A stretch of DNA of 64,000 bases from Rhizobium laguerreae (GCF_002008165.1 NZ_MRDM01000030.1:62001-126000); one strand, 5' to 3'. Positions 16,231 to 25,744 are shown, counted from the first letter of the stretch. The notes: generated from the sequence alone by a model not told the origin. Program-made: numbers and translations.

Positions 16231-18054
16231 TTAACTCCCGCTTCGGGCATCTGAAACAGCCCGGAGCACATCGGCCGCCCCGAATTCACCGACCAGTCGA
16301 CCATTCGCTGCTTCCTGCCGGTCGCGCCCGAAGAAGATCATTGTCGGCGGTCCGACGACATCGAGTTCGCGCATCAAAGCGCGCTGAGCGGGGTCGATAT
16401 TGGTCAGATCGACCTTGAGCGTCTTCAAGGAGCTCAACGCCTGGGCAATTTCCGGCCTGGAAAAAACATTCCGGTCGATCGAGCGGCAGCTCACGCACCA
16501 ATCAGCCGTGAAATACACAAGGCTCGGCTGCCCCGTCGCACCGGCAGATTCGAGTTGGCTGGCAAATTCTGCCTTCGACCCGACGGACAGCATGATTTTT
16601 GCCGGATCAACCTGCGCGACCACTCGGTCGCCGCCAATACCCCCAAGCGGCCGCAATGGATCGGTCGAGCCTGAAGCGAGTCCGACGATGAGCAAAACGG
16701 CATAGACCGCCGACAACAAGCCAAGAGCCTGCAAGCCCATGCGTACCGGCGTCGCACGCCCCTTTGCGAGGTCGAAGGCTCCGAGAAAGACGGCCACAGC
16801 CATCGCCCATACGGCCCAAAGTGGCATCGACATCCATTCCGCCAGCAGGGGTTCCGCCATCCAGATGCCAAAGGCGAGAAAGACGAAACCGAAGACATAC
16901 CTGACCGAATTCATCCATGCCCCGGCACGCGGTAGCGCATGAGCGCCGACCGTGCCAAAGACGACCAGGGGAATGCCCTTGCCGAGACCGAGCGCAAACA
17001 ACAACCCTGCGCCAAGAGCCGTGTCGCCGGTGCGCGCGACGTAAAGAAGCGCGCCGGCAAGCGGGGCCGTTACGCAGGGACCAATAATGAAGGCTGACGA
17101 AAAACCGAGCGCTGCTGCCGATCCGACCGACCCGCCCGCTGTTTCCCGACGCCCGAATTTGGTTATCAGAGCTGAAGGTAGCTGCAGTTCGAAGACGCCA
17201 AACATGGAAAGCGCGAGTGACACGAATATCAACGCCACCACCGCGACCGTGAAGGGCGATTGCAGGGCTATCTGCAGATTTTCGCCCGTCCACGCTGCGA
17301 CCCCACCAAAGATGGCAAACGCCCCAGCGAGCCCCACGGCATAACTTGTCGACAGCAAAAAACCGCGCCGAGCATCCAGTCGTTCGCCTTCACGCGACAA
17401 CATCGCGGCGACAATCGGATAGAGCGGGAAAACGCATGGCGTGAAAGCCAGCAGGATCCCAAAACCGAGAAAGGCCGCAAGTAAGAGCGGAACGCCGCCA
17501 CGGGCAAGGAACCGATCGACGATGTTGCCGCCATTTGTCTGTTGTCTGCTTGCATCCGCGGCAGTCCCGCTGACTGTCTGAGCGTTGTCAGCTGCTGCTG
17601 GTTCGGACCAGTCCGATTGCCTGCCGGTTGGCGGCGAAAAGATCGGCTGTTCGGAAACCGCGAGCGTTGCCGTGTCGATCGTGCGCCGCGCAGGCGGATA
17701 ACACAGCCCATGTTCCTGGCAGCCCTGATAGGTCAACGTGAAGGACGAGCCGACAGGGCTGAGCTCAGCATCGGCTTTTTCGAAATAGACTTCCGATTTG
17801 CCGAAATTCTCGTCGTTTTTCTCCACCCCAGGCGCCATGCTGAGCGGGATGGCTGCACCGTCTGTGGCCTTGGCCGAGATATACTGCCGATAGAGATAAT
17901 ATCCTGGCGGCATTGCCCAGTGCAGATGGATCACCCCGCCCGGCGTTTTGTCCAACGTCAGCCGAAAGGCATCGTTCATCGCAAGCGGTGCGCCCGCAGC
18001 GATCGCGTTCCCGACGGCGAAAAGGAACAGGAACACTATTGCGATTAACCGCAT
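16231..18054 (-). CDS. dsbD: Thiol:disulfide interchange protein DsbD
   Basis: A 607-residue protein that moves electrons from cytoplasmic thioredoxin to periplasmic partners. It has a signal peptide (1-20), a periplasmic alpha domain with C112 and C118 in GCQEHGLCYPP, about eight membrane helices (190-460) including the conserved AFTPCVFPLYPIV block and a second Cys segment (FIIGPCVTAPL), and a C-terminal thioredoxin-like gamma domain with C520-V-S-C523 (TADWCVSC). The length is typical. It is followed by dsbA and preceded by a small gene and the YHS gene, consistent with one unit from the promoter at 18917. Confidence 0.92.
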   Translation of the reverse strand: MRLIAIVFLFLFAVGNAIAAGAPLAMNDAFRLTLDKTPGGVIHLHWAMPPGYYLYRQYISAKATDGAAIPLSMAPGVEKNDENFGKSEVYFEKADAELSPVGSSFTLTYQGCQEHGLCYPPARRTIDTATLAVSEQPIFSPPTGRQSDWSEPAAADNAQTVSGTAADASRQQTNGGNIVDRFLARGGVPLLLAAFLGFGILLAFTPCVFPLYPIVAAMLSREGERLDARRGFLLSTSYAVGLAGAFAIFGGVAAWTGENLQIALQSPFTVAVVALIFVSLALSMFGVFELQLPSALITKFGRRETAGGSVGSAAALGFSSAFIIGPCVTAPLAGALLYVARTGDTALGAGLLFALGLGKGIPLVVFGTVGAHALPRAGAWMNSVRYVFGFVFLAFGIWMAEPLLAEWMSMPLWAVWAMAVAVFLGAFDLAKGRATPVRMGLQALGLLSAVYAVLLIVGLASGSTDPLRPLGGIGGDRVVAQVDPAKIMLSVGSKAEFASQLESAGATGQPSLVYFTADWCVSCRSIDRNVFSRPEIAQALSSLKTLKVDLTNIDPAQRALMRELDVVGPPTMIFFGRDRQEAANGRLVGEFGAADVLRAVSDARSGS

Positions 18055-18097
18055 GATTTTCCCGCGCTAGGTTTAAGGCCGCCTCGCCCGATCGCCA

Positions 18098-18331
18098 TCA
18101 TGCGCGCTTTGCGTCCGGCTGACGGTGATTGGCCGCCATCATCTGCAGCAAGCCGCTAGCATCATCGGGTTCGGCATCCAGCAAGTCGGCGAGTGCCACG
18201 ATTACCTCGCGGCGGCTCCAGCCGGCCGTCGCTGCCCGGTCAACCAGATCGTTCAGCTGCGTCACGACCGATCTCTGACAATCGCGATGGCGGCTGGGGT
18301 GACCTTGAGAAAAATGGGGTGTAGAAATCAT
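18098..18331 (-). CDS. Small hypothetical protein (77 aa)
   Basis: A short helical protein (core SVVTQLNDLVDRAATAGWSRREVIVALADLLDAE) with no recognised family and no Cys. The ATG at 18331 is preferred over an in-frame upstream ATG at 18403, though neither has a convincing ribosome site. It lies between the YHS gene and dsbD on the same strand, which is the main reason to keep it. Confidence 0.5.
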   Translation of the reverse strand: MISTPHFSQGHPSRHRDCQRSVVTQLNDLVDRAATAGWSRREVIVALADLLDAEPDDASGLLQMMAANHRQPDAKRA

Positions 18332-18418
18332 GGCTCGGGCGGTTGCCTTCGGTAGATTGATCGGGACGCCGCCCGCCCGCATGTCGGCGGGCAGGCAGTT
18401 CACCGTGAAGACGGACAG

Positions 18419-18883
18419 TCACGGAGCAGGCTGTTCTTTCACCGTATCCCAGTTGGCGTTCGCCTTTTTGATATAGCCGCCAACGTCCGTCCTCCACGTC
18501 TGCATGACATGGTCGTTGTAGTTGAGGTAAAGCTTGTCATCGACGACGGTAAAAGCCTGCGGCTCTGTCGGGGCCTTATGCCCGTCTGCCGTCCCATACG
18601 CGCAATAGCCGCCAAACTGCGGTGCAAAATGCTCGGGATTACCCGCGAAGGTGTCGCGATGCGCTGCGGAGGCAAAGTAGAACGTTGTGCCCTTGTAGGT
18701 GGCAGTGAATTTGTCGGAGCCCTTGACCGGCTTGTGGTCGGTGAAGTAGGCAACGGCGTCGTAGCCGTTTATGGCGACGCCGTTGGTCGCATATATTTCA
18801 TCGGCCAGCGCGATCGAAGCTGTCGAAAGAGCAAGCGCCGTGGCTGCAGCCAATGGCAGGAAATGCCGGAATGATGGGGTCAT
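18419..18883 (-). CDS. Exported YHS-domain protein
   Basis: A 154-residue protein with a clear signal peptide (MTPSFRHFLPLAAATALALS, cleavage near ALA-DE) and a YHS domain: GVAINGYDAVAYFTDHKPVKG, TYKGTTFYFASAAHRDTFAGNPE, PQFGGYCAYGTADG. YHS domains are linked to metal-ion handling, and this type is common in proteobacterial envelopes. The ATG at 18883 has a gagga ribosome site, and the ECF-type promoter lies 34 bases upstream. It heads the unit YHS-small ORF-dsbD-dsbA-doxX'. Confidence 0.85.
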   Translation of the reverse strand: MTPSFRHFLPLAAATALALSTASIALADEIYATNGVAINGYDAVAYFTDHKPVKGSDKFTATYKGTTFYFASAAHRDTFAGNPEHFAPQFGGYCAYGTADGHKAPTEPQAFTVVDDKLYLNYNDHVMQTWRTDVGGYIKKANANWDTVKEQPAP

Positions 18884-18916
18884 GGTCGTTCCTCTGTTGA
18901 GACTGACATGACCCAA

Positions 18917-18943
18917 TTCGCACCGGAGCGGAGGTTTGTTACT
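18917..18943 (-). promoter_or_regulatory. ECF-type promoter (AGTAAC-N17-CGAA)
   Basis: Minus-strand AGTAAC (18943-18938; first base differs from the usual T), 17 bases, CGAA (18920-18917), upstream of the YHS-dsbD-dsbA unit. Confidence 0.7.
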
Positions 18944-18983
18944 TCCCCAACGTTCACGACTTCGTGTGTCGGCCCTTATCTCC

Positions 18984-19532
18984 TCACTGCGAGCACATCG
19001 TGAGTGCAAGCTTCATTTCCAGTTCCTGGATCCTTCCATCCTTCTCGGCCGATACCCTGGCCATGCTTCGCATTCGTGCGTCGCTTGCGCGTGAGATTTC
19101 CCAGAACGCAACGGTAAACAGCACCGGGAGCGTCGAGGAGCGATCAGCGCGTGACAGTTGATCCGGCAGCGAAGCACCGTCTTCTACCACCACGCGACCC
19201 CAAAGCTTCAAAGAGCATTCAGCACCGGCGTCGCAACGAAGTATGGCTTCAATCGCTGCTCCGGATCGGCCGGCCGTATGACGGAATACTGCAGTGTCCA
19301 CATGAATGCGAAAGGTCGATATATCAATGACATGCGGAAGCATCGCGATGCTCGGTACGGTCTCAAAAACAATTCCCGGCCGAATCTGCGCATAGTCGAT
19401 CGCTAGTTCGCGGTGTCCCTGGACCAGGTGAGCGATGCTTGGCGTGATCGCCTGACCCCAAACAGCAGCGCCCTCTCCAAAATGATGAACGATTGAATGC
19501 CCTATATTCGGACAAACGACAGAATGTTGCAT
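18984..19532 (-). CDS. Hypothetical protein behind an ECF-type promoter (182 aa)
   Basis: A 182-residue soluble-looking protein starting at the ATG at 19532 with a strong aaaggagag ribosome site. It has a His/Cys-containing N-terminus (SVVCPNIGHSIVHHFGEG), a mid-region with beta character and a charged helix at the end (SAEKDGRIQELEMKLALTM). No signal peptide or known domain was recognised. Its own ECF-type promoter at 19610-19636 supports its being real and stress-induced. Confidence 0.65.
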   Translation of the reverse strand: MQHSVVCPNIGHSIVHHFGEGAAVWGQAITPSIAHLVQGHRELAIDYAQIRPGIVFETVPSIAMLPHVIDISTFRIHVDTAVFRHTAGRSGAAIEAILRCDAGAECSLKLWGRVVVEDGASLPDQLSRADRSSTLPVLFTVAFWEISRASDARMRSMARVSAEKDGRIQELEMKLALTMCSQ

Positions 19533-19609
19533 GACAACTCTCCTTTGTAACGGTTAGACGGAACTGGTGGTCCGGCAAACCAAGGCAAAACGCCTTGTTA
19601 CCCTACGAG

Positions 19610-19636
19610 TTCGCACACGGCGGCCCGCTTGTTACA
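19610..19636 (-). promoter_or_regulatory. ECF-type promoter (TGTAAC-N17-CGAA)
   Basis: Minus-strand TGTAAC (19636-19631), 17 bases, CGAA (19613-19610), 77 bases before the 182-residue hypothetical gene. Confidence 0.72.
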
Positions 19637-19664
19637 GAGACGTACAAAATTCTTCGGAGAAGGC

Positions 19665-20474
19665 TCATCGAGGAAACCCGATAGCGGTCAGTGCAGCGTC
19701 GAGCATGTCGGCGCGGGCCTCATGGCCGCCATTGTGAATGCACATGACGCTGTCGCCCCGAATGCAGCGGGGGACATCGTCACACTGAATTCCGTCCAGA
19801 GTGACTTTCCTGACAATTGTGACATCGCATTTACCGCGGGACCGCATAATCGCTATGCTCTCGAAGGCATTCCCTTGACGAAACCGCGCACCAATGGCGC
19901 GTCCGGAAAGTGGGAAGGTCTGGTCCGCGGTCCCATGAAAATGTATGATCGGTGGAATAGCCGCGACACAATCAGCCGCTTTCGGAAGTGGATTCCAGAA
20001 CACGCCCGAAAACGTCACCATTGCTCTTGTCCTCTCGCCTTGCTGGCAGGCAGTATACCAAGCCATCGAAGCGCCGATAGAAAATCCGCCGATCACCGTC
20101 TTATCGGGACTAAAGCCGTAGCGATTATGCAGGTCTTGGAAGACGTCGGCGATGAAAGCCTTCTCATCGCGCCCCGATTGGGCGCTGTTTGGAAAGGACC
20201 AACTTCCCCCGATTCCATCCACCGCTACATACGCAAGATGATGCGCGAGAGTCATATCAACCAGTCGCCGCTGCCGCATCTGTAACTTCGCGGAACTCTT
20301 ATATCCATGGAAAAACACGTAGACGCCTCGAAGATCGCCATCGCTCGGTAGTTCGATGTGATAATCTCCTCCTCGAACCGAACAGGCAACTTCGCCCCCG
20401 CAAGTCGTCATGGCGAAGACGCTTGATGTTATGGCGACAAAAAAGACGAGTACGCCAAATAAGCGCGAAAGCAT
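19665..20474 (-). CDS. Exported alpha/beta-hydrolase, polyhydroxybutyrate-depolymerase/LpqC-like
   Basis: A 269-residue hydrolase with a signal peptide (about 1-21, ending VFA). It has an oxyanion segment (YVFFHGYKSSAK), a nucleophile elbow GFSIGAS (Ser near residue 129), a candidate Asp in HFHGTADQTFPLSG and a candidate His in IHNGGHEARADM. The fold and motifs match the esterase/PHB-depolymerase-like exported group; the true substrate is unknown. It is on the same strand and upstream of the 182-residue gene, but no ECF-type site was found in front of it. Confidence 0.75.
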   Translation of the reverse strand: MLSRLFGVLVFFVAITSSVFAMTTCGGEVACSVRGGDYHIELPSDGDLRGVYVFFHGYKSSAKLQMRQRRLVDMTLAHHLAYVAVDGIGGSWSFPNSAQSGRDEKAFIADVFQDLHNRYGFSPDKTVIGGFSIGASMAWYTACQQGERTRAMVTFSGVFWNPLPKAADCVAAIPPIIHFHGTADQTFPLSGRAIGARFRQGNAFESIAIMRSRGKCDVTIVRKVTLDGIQCDDVPRCIRGDSVMCIHNGGHEARADMLDAALTAIGFPR

Positions 20475-20731
20475 GGTGTTCCTCTCCGGTTGATCGCCCG
20501 CGTGCTAAAGGCTTGTAGCTGGGGAGCAGTTTTGCGAGGAATCACATTGGCGAGAGGGGCAACCTTTCGCGATTAAATGCGCGAGCGTGCCATTATTGTT
20601 GTTCGCAACGACAACGCCATCGCCAGCGTTGCAGGTCCGCAACATTGCCTCTTTGGACATCTGACTCAGCAATCCAATAAGTATCGTAAGCATCCGGTGA
20701 GTACCGCATCTGGCCCTGATGGTGTGCAGGC
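20475..20731. other. Gap between hydrolase gene and IS66 remnant
   Basis: Apart from a weak minus-strand ORF (MLTILIGLLSQMSKEAMLR onward) without a ribosome site, nothing is recognised here. The junction with the truncated IS66 transposase lies near its right edge. Confidence 0.4.
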
Positions 20732-21923
20732 TCAGAGGTCTGGCGAGAGTGCCGCGACAGCTCTTGCAGCCTTGTCGCAACGCTCAGCAATGGCGCGGCT
20801 GCCGCGTTTGGCATTCGTGGCGATGTCGGCCAGCACGAAGAACTTGCGCCTCGCGTGCGACCAGCAGAGCGCCTGCGTCAGCTGCCCCGGCTCGCGGTCT
20901 ACCTTGAACAGCGGATTGTAGCCGCCATAGGCATCAGCCTGCAGAATGCCGGTGAAGGTCTTCAAGTGGCGCTCGGGATGCTCTTGTCGTCGATCTCGCG
21001 AAGCATAGTAGAGAGCCTCTGGCGGCAATTGCCCGCCGAACCGGCCGGTCGTCTCGGACATAGGTCCAGACGCGACCCGTATCGGTCTTTCCTTTCGCCA
21101 GGATCGGCACTGTGGTGTCGTCACCATGCAGCCGCTCGGCAGCCAGGACATGCGCTTCGATCAACGAATGGATAGGCTTCAGCGCCGCGGCGCAAGCGCC
21201 GACCTGACCTGCCAGCGTCGACAGGCTAAGGTCGATACCCTCTCGGGCATAGCGCTCGCTCTGGCGGTTCAGCGGTTGATGCTGCGCGAACTTCTCAAAC
21301 AGTATCATCGCCAGAAGGCTGGGCCCGGCAAAGCCCCGCGGCGTCACATGGAAAGGAGCTGGTGGCTGGGTGATCTTCTCGCATTCGCGGCAGGTGAACT
21401 TCTCCCGCACCGTTTGGATCACCTTCCACTGACGCGGGATGACCTCCAGGGTCTCGGTGATGTCTTCGCCCAGCTTCGACAGCTTGCCCGAACCGCAACA
21501 AGGGCAGCTCGCCGGGGCCGCGATAACGACACGCTCGCGCGGCAGATGTTCAGGGAATGGTTTCCGTGATGGACGCTTGCGCTCGAAAGCCCTGACCGTC
21601 GAGGCTCTGGCTGCAACCTCTGCCGCCAGTTCGTCTTCGCCAGCGTCAGCCTCAAGCTCCTCGAGCTGCAGTTCCATCTGTTCGAGGAGTCGCGCCTTGC
21701 GTTCTGACCGGCTGCCGTAAAGTTCACGGCGAACCTTCTCGATCTCCAGCTTCAACCGCGCGATCAGCGCTTCGGAATGCGACACGAGCGCCTTTGCGCT
21801 GGCGGCTTGCGCCTTGGCGGTCGCAGCTTCTGCCTCGGCAGTGATACGCCGGGCACGCTCCTCGGCCAGCAGTGCAAGCGCACTGGCAAGGTCGTCCGGA
21901 AGCTCATCAGTCGCGTCGCTCAT
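20732..21923 (-). pseudogene. IS66 transposase TnpC, frameshifted and truncated
   Basis: The N-terminal part (start 21923) has the leucine-zipper-like helix, the zinc-finger-like CPCC and CRECEK motifs and the block LHGDDTTVPILAKGKTDTGR with the first catalytic Asp. Near 21070 the frame shifts; the continuation (FGGQLPPEALYYASRDRR, GILQADAYGGYNPLF) is in another frame and stops at 20732, before the last catalytic region of the family. It overlaps tnpB by four bases. Confidence 0.85.
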
Positions 21924-22315
21924 GGCAGGATGGAATCATATCCGAGTCCGCCATTCAGTGCTTTTGCTCGTCCTGCCGATGTTGGCCGCCAGGTCTTTTG
22001 CGGCATCCGCCAGTCTATGCCTTCGAGCAGATAACCGAGCTGCGCCGGTGTGATCACCACCGTGCCGTCAGCGGCTGACGGCCAGATGAAGCGGCCGCGC
22101 TCCAGCTTCTTCGTGAACAGACAGGCTCCTTGTCCGTCATGCCAGATCACCTTGTTCAGACCTCCACCGCGCCCCCGGAACACGAACAGATGTCCGCACA
22201 TCGGATCGCGCTTCAGCGTCTCCTGCACCATCAACGACAGACCAGGAAAGCCTTTGTGCATGTCCGTATGGACGGTCGCGAGCCAGACCTTCACACCAGC
22301 AGGGACAGAGATCAT
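21920..22315 (-). CDS. tnpB: IS66 accessory protein TnpB
   Basis: A 131-residue IS66 'Orf2' protein, intact, with the signature VPAGVKVWLATVHTDMHKGF, MCGHLFVFRGRGGG, VIWHDGQGACLFTKKLERG and YLLEGIDWRMPQ. It is needed with TnpA and TnpC for IS66 transposition, but its partners here are broken. Start and stop overlap tnpA and tnpC by four bases, the usual IS66 layout. Confidence 0.9.
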   Translation of the reverse strand: MISVPAGVKVWLATVHTDMHKGFPGLSLMVQETLKRDPMCGHLFVFRGRGGGLNKVIWHDGQGACLFTKKLERGRFIWPSAADGTVVITPAQLGYLLEGIDWRMPQKTWRPTSAGRAKALNGGLGYDSILP

Positions 22316-22733
22316 CGCCGACCCAGCTCGAGAATGCGGCCAAGCGCCTCTGTGTCGATGTCGCTGTTCACGCGGACACGGCGATCGCGGCCAAGCTCAA
22401 TCGTCACATCGCTGCGCTTCCGGCGCGATGGCGCCGGCGCTTCCGTGGCCGCGACCTGGATTGATGGTGCAGTATTCGACACGGTCACCGGAACCAGCAT
22501 ATTGGCCGCCTGCGCCGACGGCTCCTCGTTCCGGCAGAGTTCCTTACGCCCCGAAAGAGCTGGCTCACATGAATGCCGGCCGATCGCGCAATCTCGGAAA
22601 GAACCGCTCCTGGCTCGAGGCAGGCTGCTACAAGCCGCTCCTTATCCTCGCGAGACCACCGCCGACGGCGATGCCATAAGGTGGGGGGTGTCCGACGAGA
22701 AGGGACCATCAAGGACGTCACCGTCAACATCAA
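22312..22733 (-). pseudogene. IS66 TnpA, frameshifted
   Basis: The N-terminal helix-turn-helix part (WSREDKERLVAACLEPGA, SEIARSAGIHVSQLFR) ends in a shifted frame near 22490. The rest (NMLVPVTVSN, RKRSDVTIELGRDRRVRV, DTEALGRILELG) is in the neighbouring frame. A small indel at RNSAG/CRNE explains it. Confidence 0.8.
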
Positions 22734-22884
22734 TATTCAAGAATTTGCCCATTGCCAGCCCGCCGATCATCGGCAAAGCCTGGGCCAGGTCCGTCGCCGA
22801 TGGAAAGCGCGACTGAATCCAGCGTTCGTGTCGACTGTAAGCACCTAGGCGAATCTCCGTCGGCAGTTGCCGCTCTACGGGCGA

Positions 22885-23229
22885 TCAGTCCGTCTTCGGC
22901 CGCTCGGGAAGCTGTCCGTAAGCCGTCAGAATGGCCCTGATCAGGCCCGGGAAGCGTTCGTCCAGCTCGTTGCAGCGGCTTTGATTGCGCATCTCCACAC
23001 CCTGGCGCTCGCTCCGGATCAGCCCGGACTCGCGCAGCACCTTGAAATGATTGGAAAGCGACGACTTTGGGATGACGCGGTCGCCGAGATCGGCATGCGA
23101 GGAGCACGTCCCGCCACCGCTGGCGCCGGCAAGCTTTGCATAAATGGCAACGCGCTCCGGATCGGACAGCGCATAGAGGATCGCCTCGGGCTTGATGTCC
23201 TCCAGGGCGGGGTGAAAGAGCGGTCTCAT
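22885..23229 (-). CDS. ArsR-family transcriptional regulator
   Basis: A 114-residue winged-helix protein: ALSDPERVAIYAKLAG, then the recognition region KSSLSNHFKVLRESGLIRSERQGVEMRN. ArsR proteins repress nearby genes and release on metal or redox signals; Cys residues (TCSS and SRCNEL) are candidates, but no classic metal motif stands out. The start ATG is only a few bases after the stop of the small kdp-like scar ORF, which may now provide its leader and ribosome entry. The target gene is not evident; the neighbourhood is rearranged. Confidence 0.8.
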   Translation of the reverse strand: MRPLFHPALEDIKPEAILYALSDPERVAIYAKLAGASGGGTCSSHADLGDRVIPKSSLSNHFKVLRESGLIRSERQGVEMRNQSRCNELDERFPGLIRAILTAYGQLPERPKTD

Positions 23230-23234
23230 AAAGT

Positions 23235-23411
23235 TTATACAGCGTCCCTTGACATCGAGATTAACAGTTCCGCATTTCTGAACTCCAGAAAAGTTCGGCC
23301 ATCAGGCGGATAACCGGCCTGGACGGCGATGTTGCCCTCTTCCGGCAGCAGGCCGGTGATGGCGGTGGTGGCAACGATCATGACGACCGCAGGACGAAGT
23401 TCTTTCACCAT
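23235..23411 (-). pseudogene. kdpC'/kdpD' fusion scar
   Basis: A 58-codon frame with a good ribosome site (aaggagt). Residues 3-20 (KELRPAVVMIVATTAITG) look like the start of KdpC, the potassium ATPase C subunit. The next stretch (LLPEEGNIAVQAGYPPDG) matches the GAF-region sequence of the KdpD sensor kinase, and the tail is unrelated. In kdpABCDE the two genes are adjacent, so one internal deletion explains the join. The matches are short and made by eye. Confidence 0.5.
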
Positions 23412-23565
23412 TGTCTTACTCCTTCGAGTGTTCAGACGAATCGACTATATGGAGCTCTCCGTCCAAGAACGTGCGGAGCGCTGCGATCACCCGCGGAACC
23501 TGCACACAATCAGCGCCCGGTGCCGTAATCACCTCATGCCTAAAGTAAACGTCGTAAAACCACGT

Positions 23566-23724
23566 TCAGGCCGATGAGGAGCTATTCGCGCGGCGCGCGG
23601 CAATCATCTCGTTAAGTTGCTTGATCTGGAGCCGGTAGGTTTCATCTCCACCGCGACGCTGCTTTTTCTCAAGATTTCTCAACGCGCTTTGGAGCACTCG
23701 CAGTTCGTCATCGATGTTCGCCAT
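23566..23724 (-). CDS. Small coiled-coil hypothetical protein (52 aa)
   Basis: A charged helical peptide (DDELRVLQSALRNLEKKQRR, YRLQIKQLNEMIAARRANSS) starting at the ATG at 23724, with a gggagagg sequence just upstream, close to the start. A longer frame to 23808 lacks a site. No family is recognised and there is no neighbour in the same transcript. Confidence 0.45.
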   Translation of the reverse strand: MANIDDELRVLQSALRNLEKKQRRGGDETYRLQIKQLNEMIAARRANSSSSA

Positions 23725-23990
23725 TCTCCTCTCCCGAAATAACTTACCAACGAAAAAACCAGGTTCATCATGCCACCTCCAAATGCAGACGGTTTCGTCG
23801 CTAGGCAAAAGTTAATTGCTTCCTATTTAAGCCGCGGTACACGACCCAATTCCGCCTTTAATGACTTACCACGCGGCGGCGCGGTTGAGGGAATCCTTGA
23901 CCGCACAAGGTAACCTAGCCCAGGCAATGCCACTCTATTGATATGGGTGGTGAAGCCTCGATGTTGGTGACTGGGTGACTTACTGGGCGA

Positions 23991-24803
23991 CTAGCTAACG
24001 GGCAAATGTCCCACTGCAATGAAAGCGCGTGTGGCGACCCGCGCCACGCCATCGGAACCAGTATATTTGGTCAGTGCAGCAACGAAGGCATTCTCGAACT
24101 CCGCGCGCTCCCAATCGCTCAGCGCCTTGTATCCTGGAAACATTCGGATGGACGATCCGCTATCATCCATCACGGTACGAGGGGACGTGACTTCCCATTC
24201 TCCTTTGAAATCGTGCACCTCGGCGCGTCCGCAACCCGCTTGGAGCAACGCGGCGGAGACGGCGACTTTGGTCCAGGATGGGAAAAATCCTTCAGGCCAG
24301 AGCTGTCGATTTGGAAACAAGTCACGATATACCTCACTAGCCAAATAGTGCGGCGCTTTATTTTCCTCCTGATCCCATGTTGCAACCGCGATGCGGCCTC
24401 CTGGGCGTACAACCCGCACCAGCTCGCGCAGTCCGGTTTCCCCGCCTTCAAATGCTAACACGCCCACGATTGACACTGCAGCGTCGAACGATGCATCCGG
24501 CACTTGCAGCGAATTAAAGTCTTCTACGCGTGCCTCGGAGGTAGCGTGCTGACGCAATCGCTCGGCCGCCCGCTCGACCATTTTTGGCTCGATGTCAGTC
24601 GCAAGAACACGCGCACCGCGCTCCGCTGCTCGCATAGCTAACGCACCCGTCCCGGCACCTGCGTCGATCAACGTGTAGCCTGAAGCGATATTTATAAAAT
24701 CCAGCGCGCTTAAGCCAATTGGAAGCGTCAAGGGATCAACCACTTGCTCGTAAAAATTCACCAGCTCGCCAAAATCTAACGGGCCGCTTGTGCCGTTACT
24801 CAT
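23991..24803 (-). CDS. Class I SAM-dependent methyltransferase
   Basis: A 270-residue protein with the SAM-binding Rossmann motifs: I at IDAGAGTGALAMRAAERG, the acidic end of strand 2 at ATDIEPKMVERA, motif II at VSIVGVLAF and LRELVRVVRPGGRIAVATW. This is the UbiE/Methyltransf_11 type; the acceptor is unknown. The ATG at 24803 has a near-perfect aaggagg ribosome site; an upstream frame to 24899 does not. The ECF-type promoter 154 bases upstream suggests stress control. Confidence 0.85.
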   Translation of the reverse strand: MSNGTSGPLDFGELVNFYEQVVDPLTLPIGLSALDFINIASGYTLIDAGAGTGALAMRAAERGARVLATDIEPKMVERAAERLRQHATSEARVEDFNSLQVPDASFDAAVSIVGVLAFEGGETGLRELVRVVRPGGRIAVATWDQEENKAPHYLASEVYRDLFPNRQLWPEGFFPSWTKVAVSAALLQAGCGRAEVHDFKGEWEVTSPRTVMDDSGSSIRMFPGYKALSDWERAEFENAFVAALTKYTGSDGVARVATRAFIAVGHLPVS

Positions 24804-24956
24804 TCCTCGGCCTCCTTTTTGAATAGTGCAGCCAGTACATAAATGCTGGCGCCTCTCACATCTCTTCTCGCTATCTGTGCTGGTGCGGTGTCTGTACACC
24901 GCTGCCCCGTCTTGCGGAGCGCCGGAAAAACGTTCTCCCCGCCCGATGAAGACTTA

Positions 24957-24983
24957 TACGGCTGCAGATAACTCGTTGTTACA
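24957..24983 (-). promoter_or_regulatory. ECF-type promoter (TGTAAC-N17-CGTA)
   Basis: Minus-strand TGTAAC (24983-24978), 17 bases, CGTA (24960-24957), upstream of the methyltransferase. Confidence 0.68.
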
Positions 24984-25149
24984 AATGTTGACGCGTTTAT
25001 CTGAACGCTACATTTCGCACCATGAGTCAAAACTGTCTGGAGTGAACCCTCGGGCTGGACCACGGGATACGAAAAACTGATGCGCTCTTAGGGAATCGGA
25101 GAAGGCTCATTATATCCAGAGGACCATATCGACGCCATTCAACGTCATT

Positions 25150-25740
25150 CTAGCTGCAGCTTTCCCAGGATATCCGAAACGGTCATTGGGTGGCGTGACG
25201 CGCAACGCACTTACGGGGTGTCGGCCAACCTCATCAGTTGTGGCTGACTCAGTTCGATCCCGGCGAAATCAATGATGAAGAAGCTGAAGCGAGCCTCACA
25301 GCTGAGTATGAGGCGCAAATCGCGGCGTTGGAACGCAAGGTCGGCCAACTGACGATGGAACTGGACCTGATAAAAAAACCGACGAGTGCCCCAAACCTCG
25401 GCGATGCCGAACTCGTTGCGATTATTGAGGAAATCCGGGACGAATTGTCCTGCTATGAATATCGGCGCGAGACCCGTGAGCTTAACCGACGGGGTCATCT
25501 CGTCAATCACAAGCGTGTAGCGCGGGTGGTGCGGGCCAATCAATTGGGGATCAAGCCGCGCAAGTGGTATGTTCGCACGACGGATAGCCGCCACGATCAC
25601 ACATCTACCCGATCCTGTACCGCAACCTGATCCCGGATCGACCAAACATGGTCTGGGTGGCCGATTCTACGCACATCCGAATTCCCACTGGCTTCTGTTA
25701 TCTGGCTGTCATTCTCGATGCCTGCAGCCGGAAACATAGT
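25150..25740 (+). mobile_element. IS3-family transposase remnant
   Basis: The end of an OrfA (TYGVSANLIS, LTAEYEAQIAALERKVGQL, TMELDLIKK) is joined directly to part of OrfB (IEEIRDELSCYEYRRETREL, NRRGHLVNHKRVARV, ANQLGIKPRKWYVRTTDSRH). The OrfB part then continues in another frame (LYRNLIPDRPNMVWVADSTH, IPTGFCYLAVILDACSRK). Only the first catalytic Asp region remains. It is dead by frameshift, internal deletion and 3' truncation. Confidence 0.85.
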
Positions 25741-25744
25741 CGTA

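Larger units (their letters stand above)
20732..22733 (-). mobile_element. Decayed IS66-family insertion sequence
   Basis: The three IS66 genes are present in order tnpA (frameshifted), tnpB (intact) and tnpC (frameshifted and missing its C-terminal catalytic part). Terminal inverted repeats were not recognised. The element cannot move on its own. Confidence 0.85.

Noticed and set aside
23886..23915. GTAACC on the plus strand
   Set aside because: No CGWA at either 16 or 17 bases, and no gene downstream in that direction.
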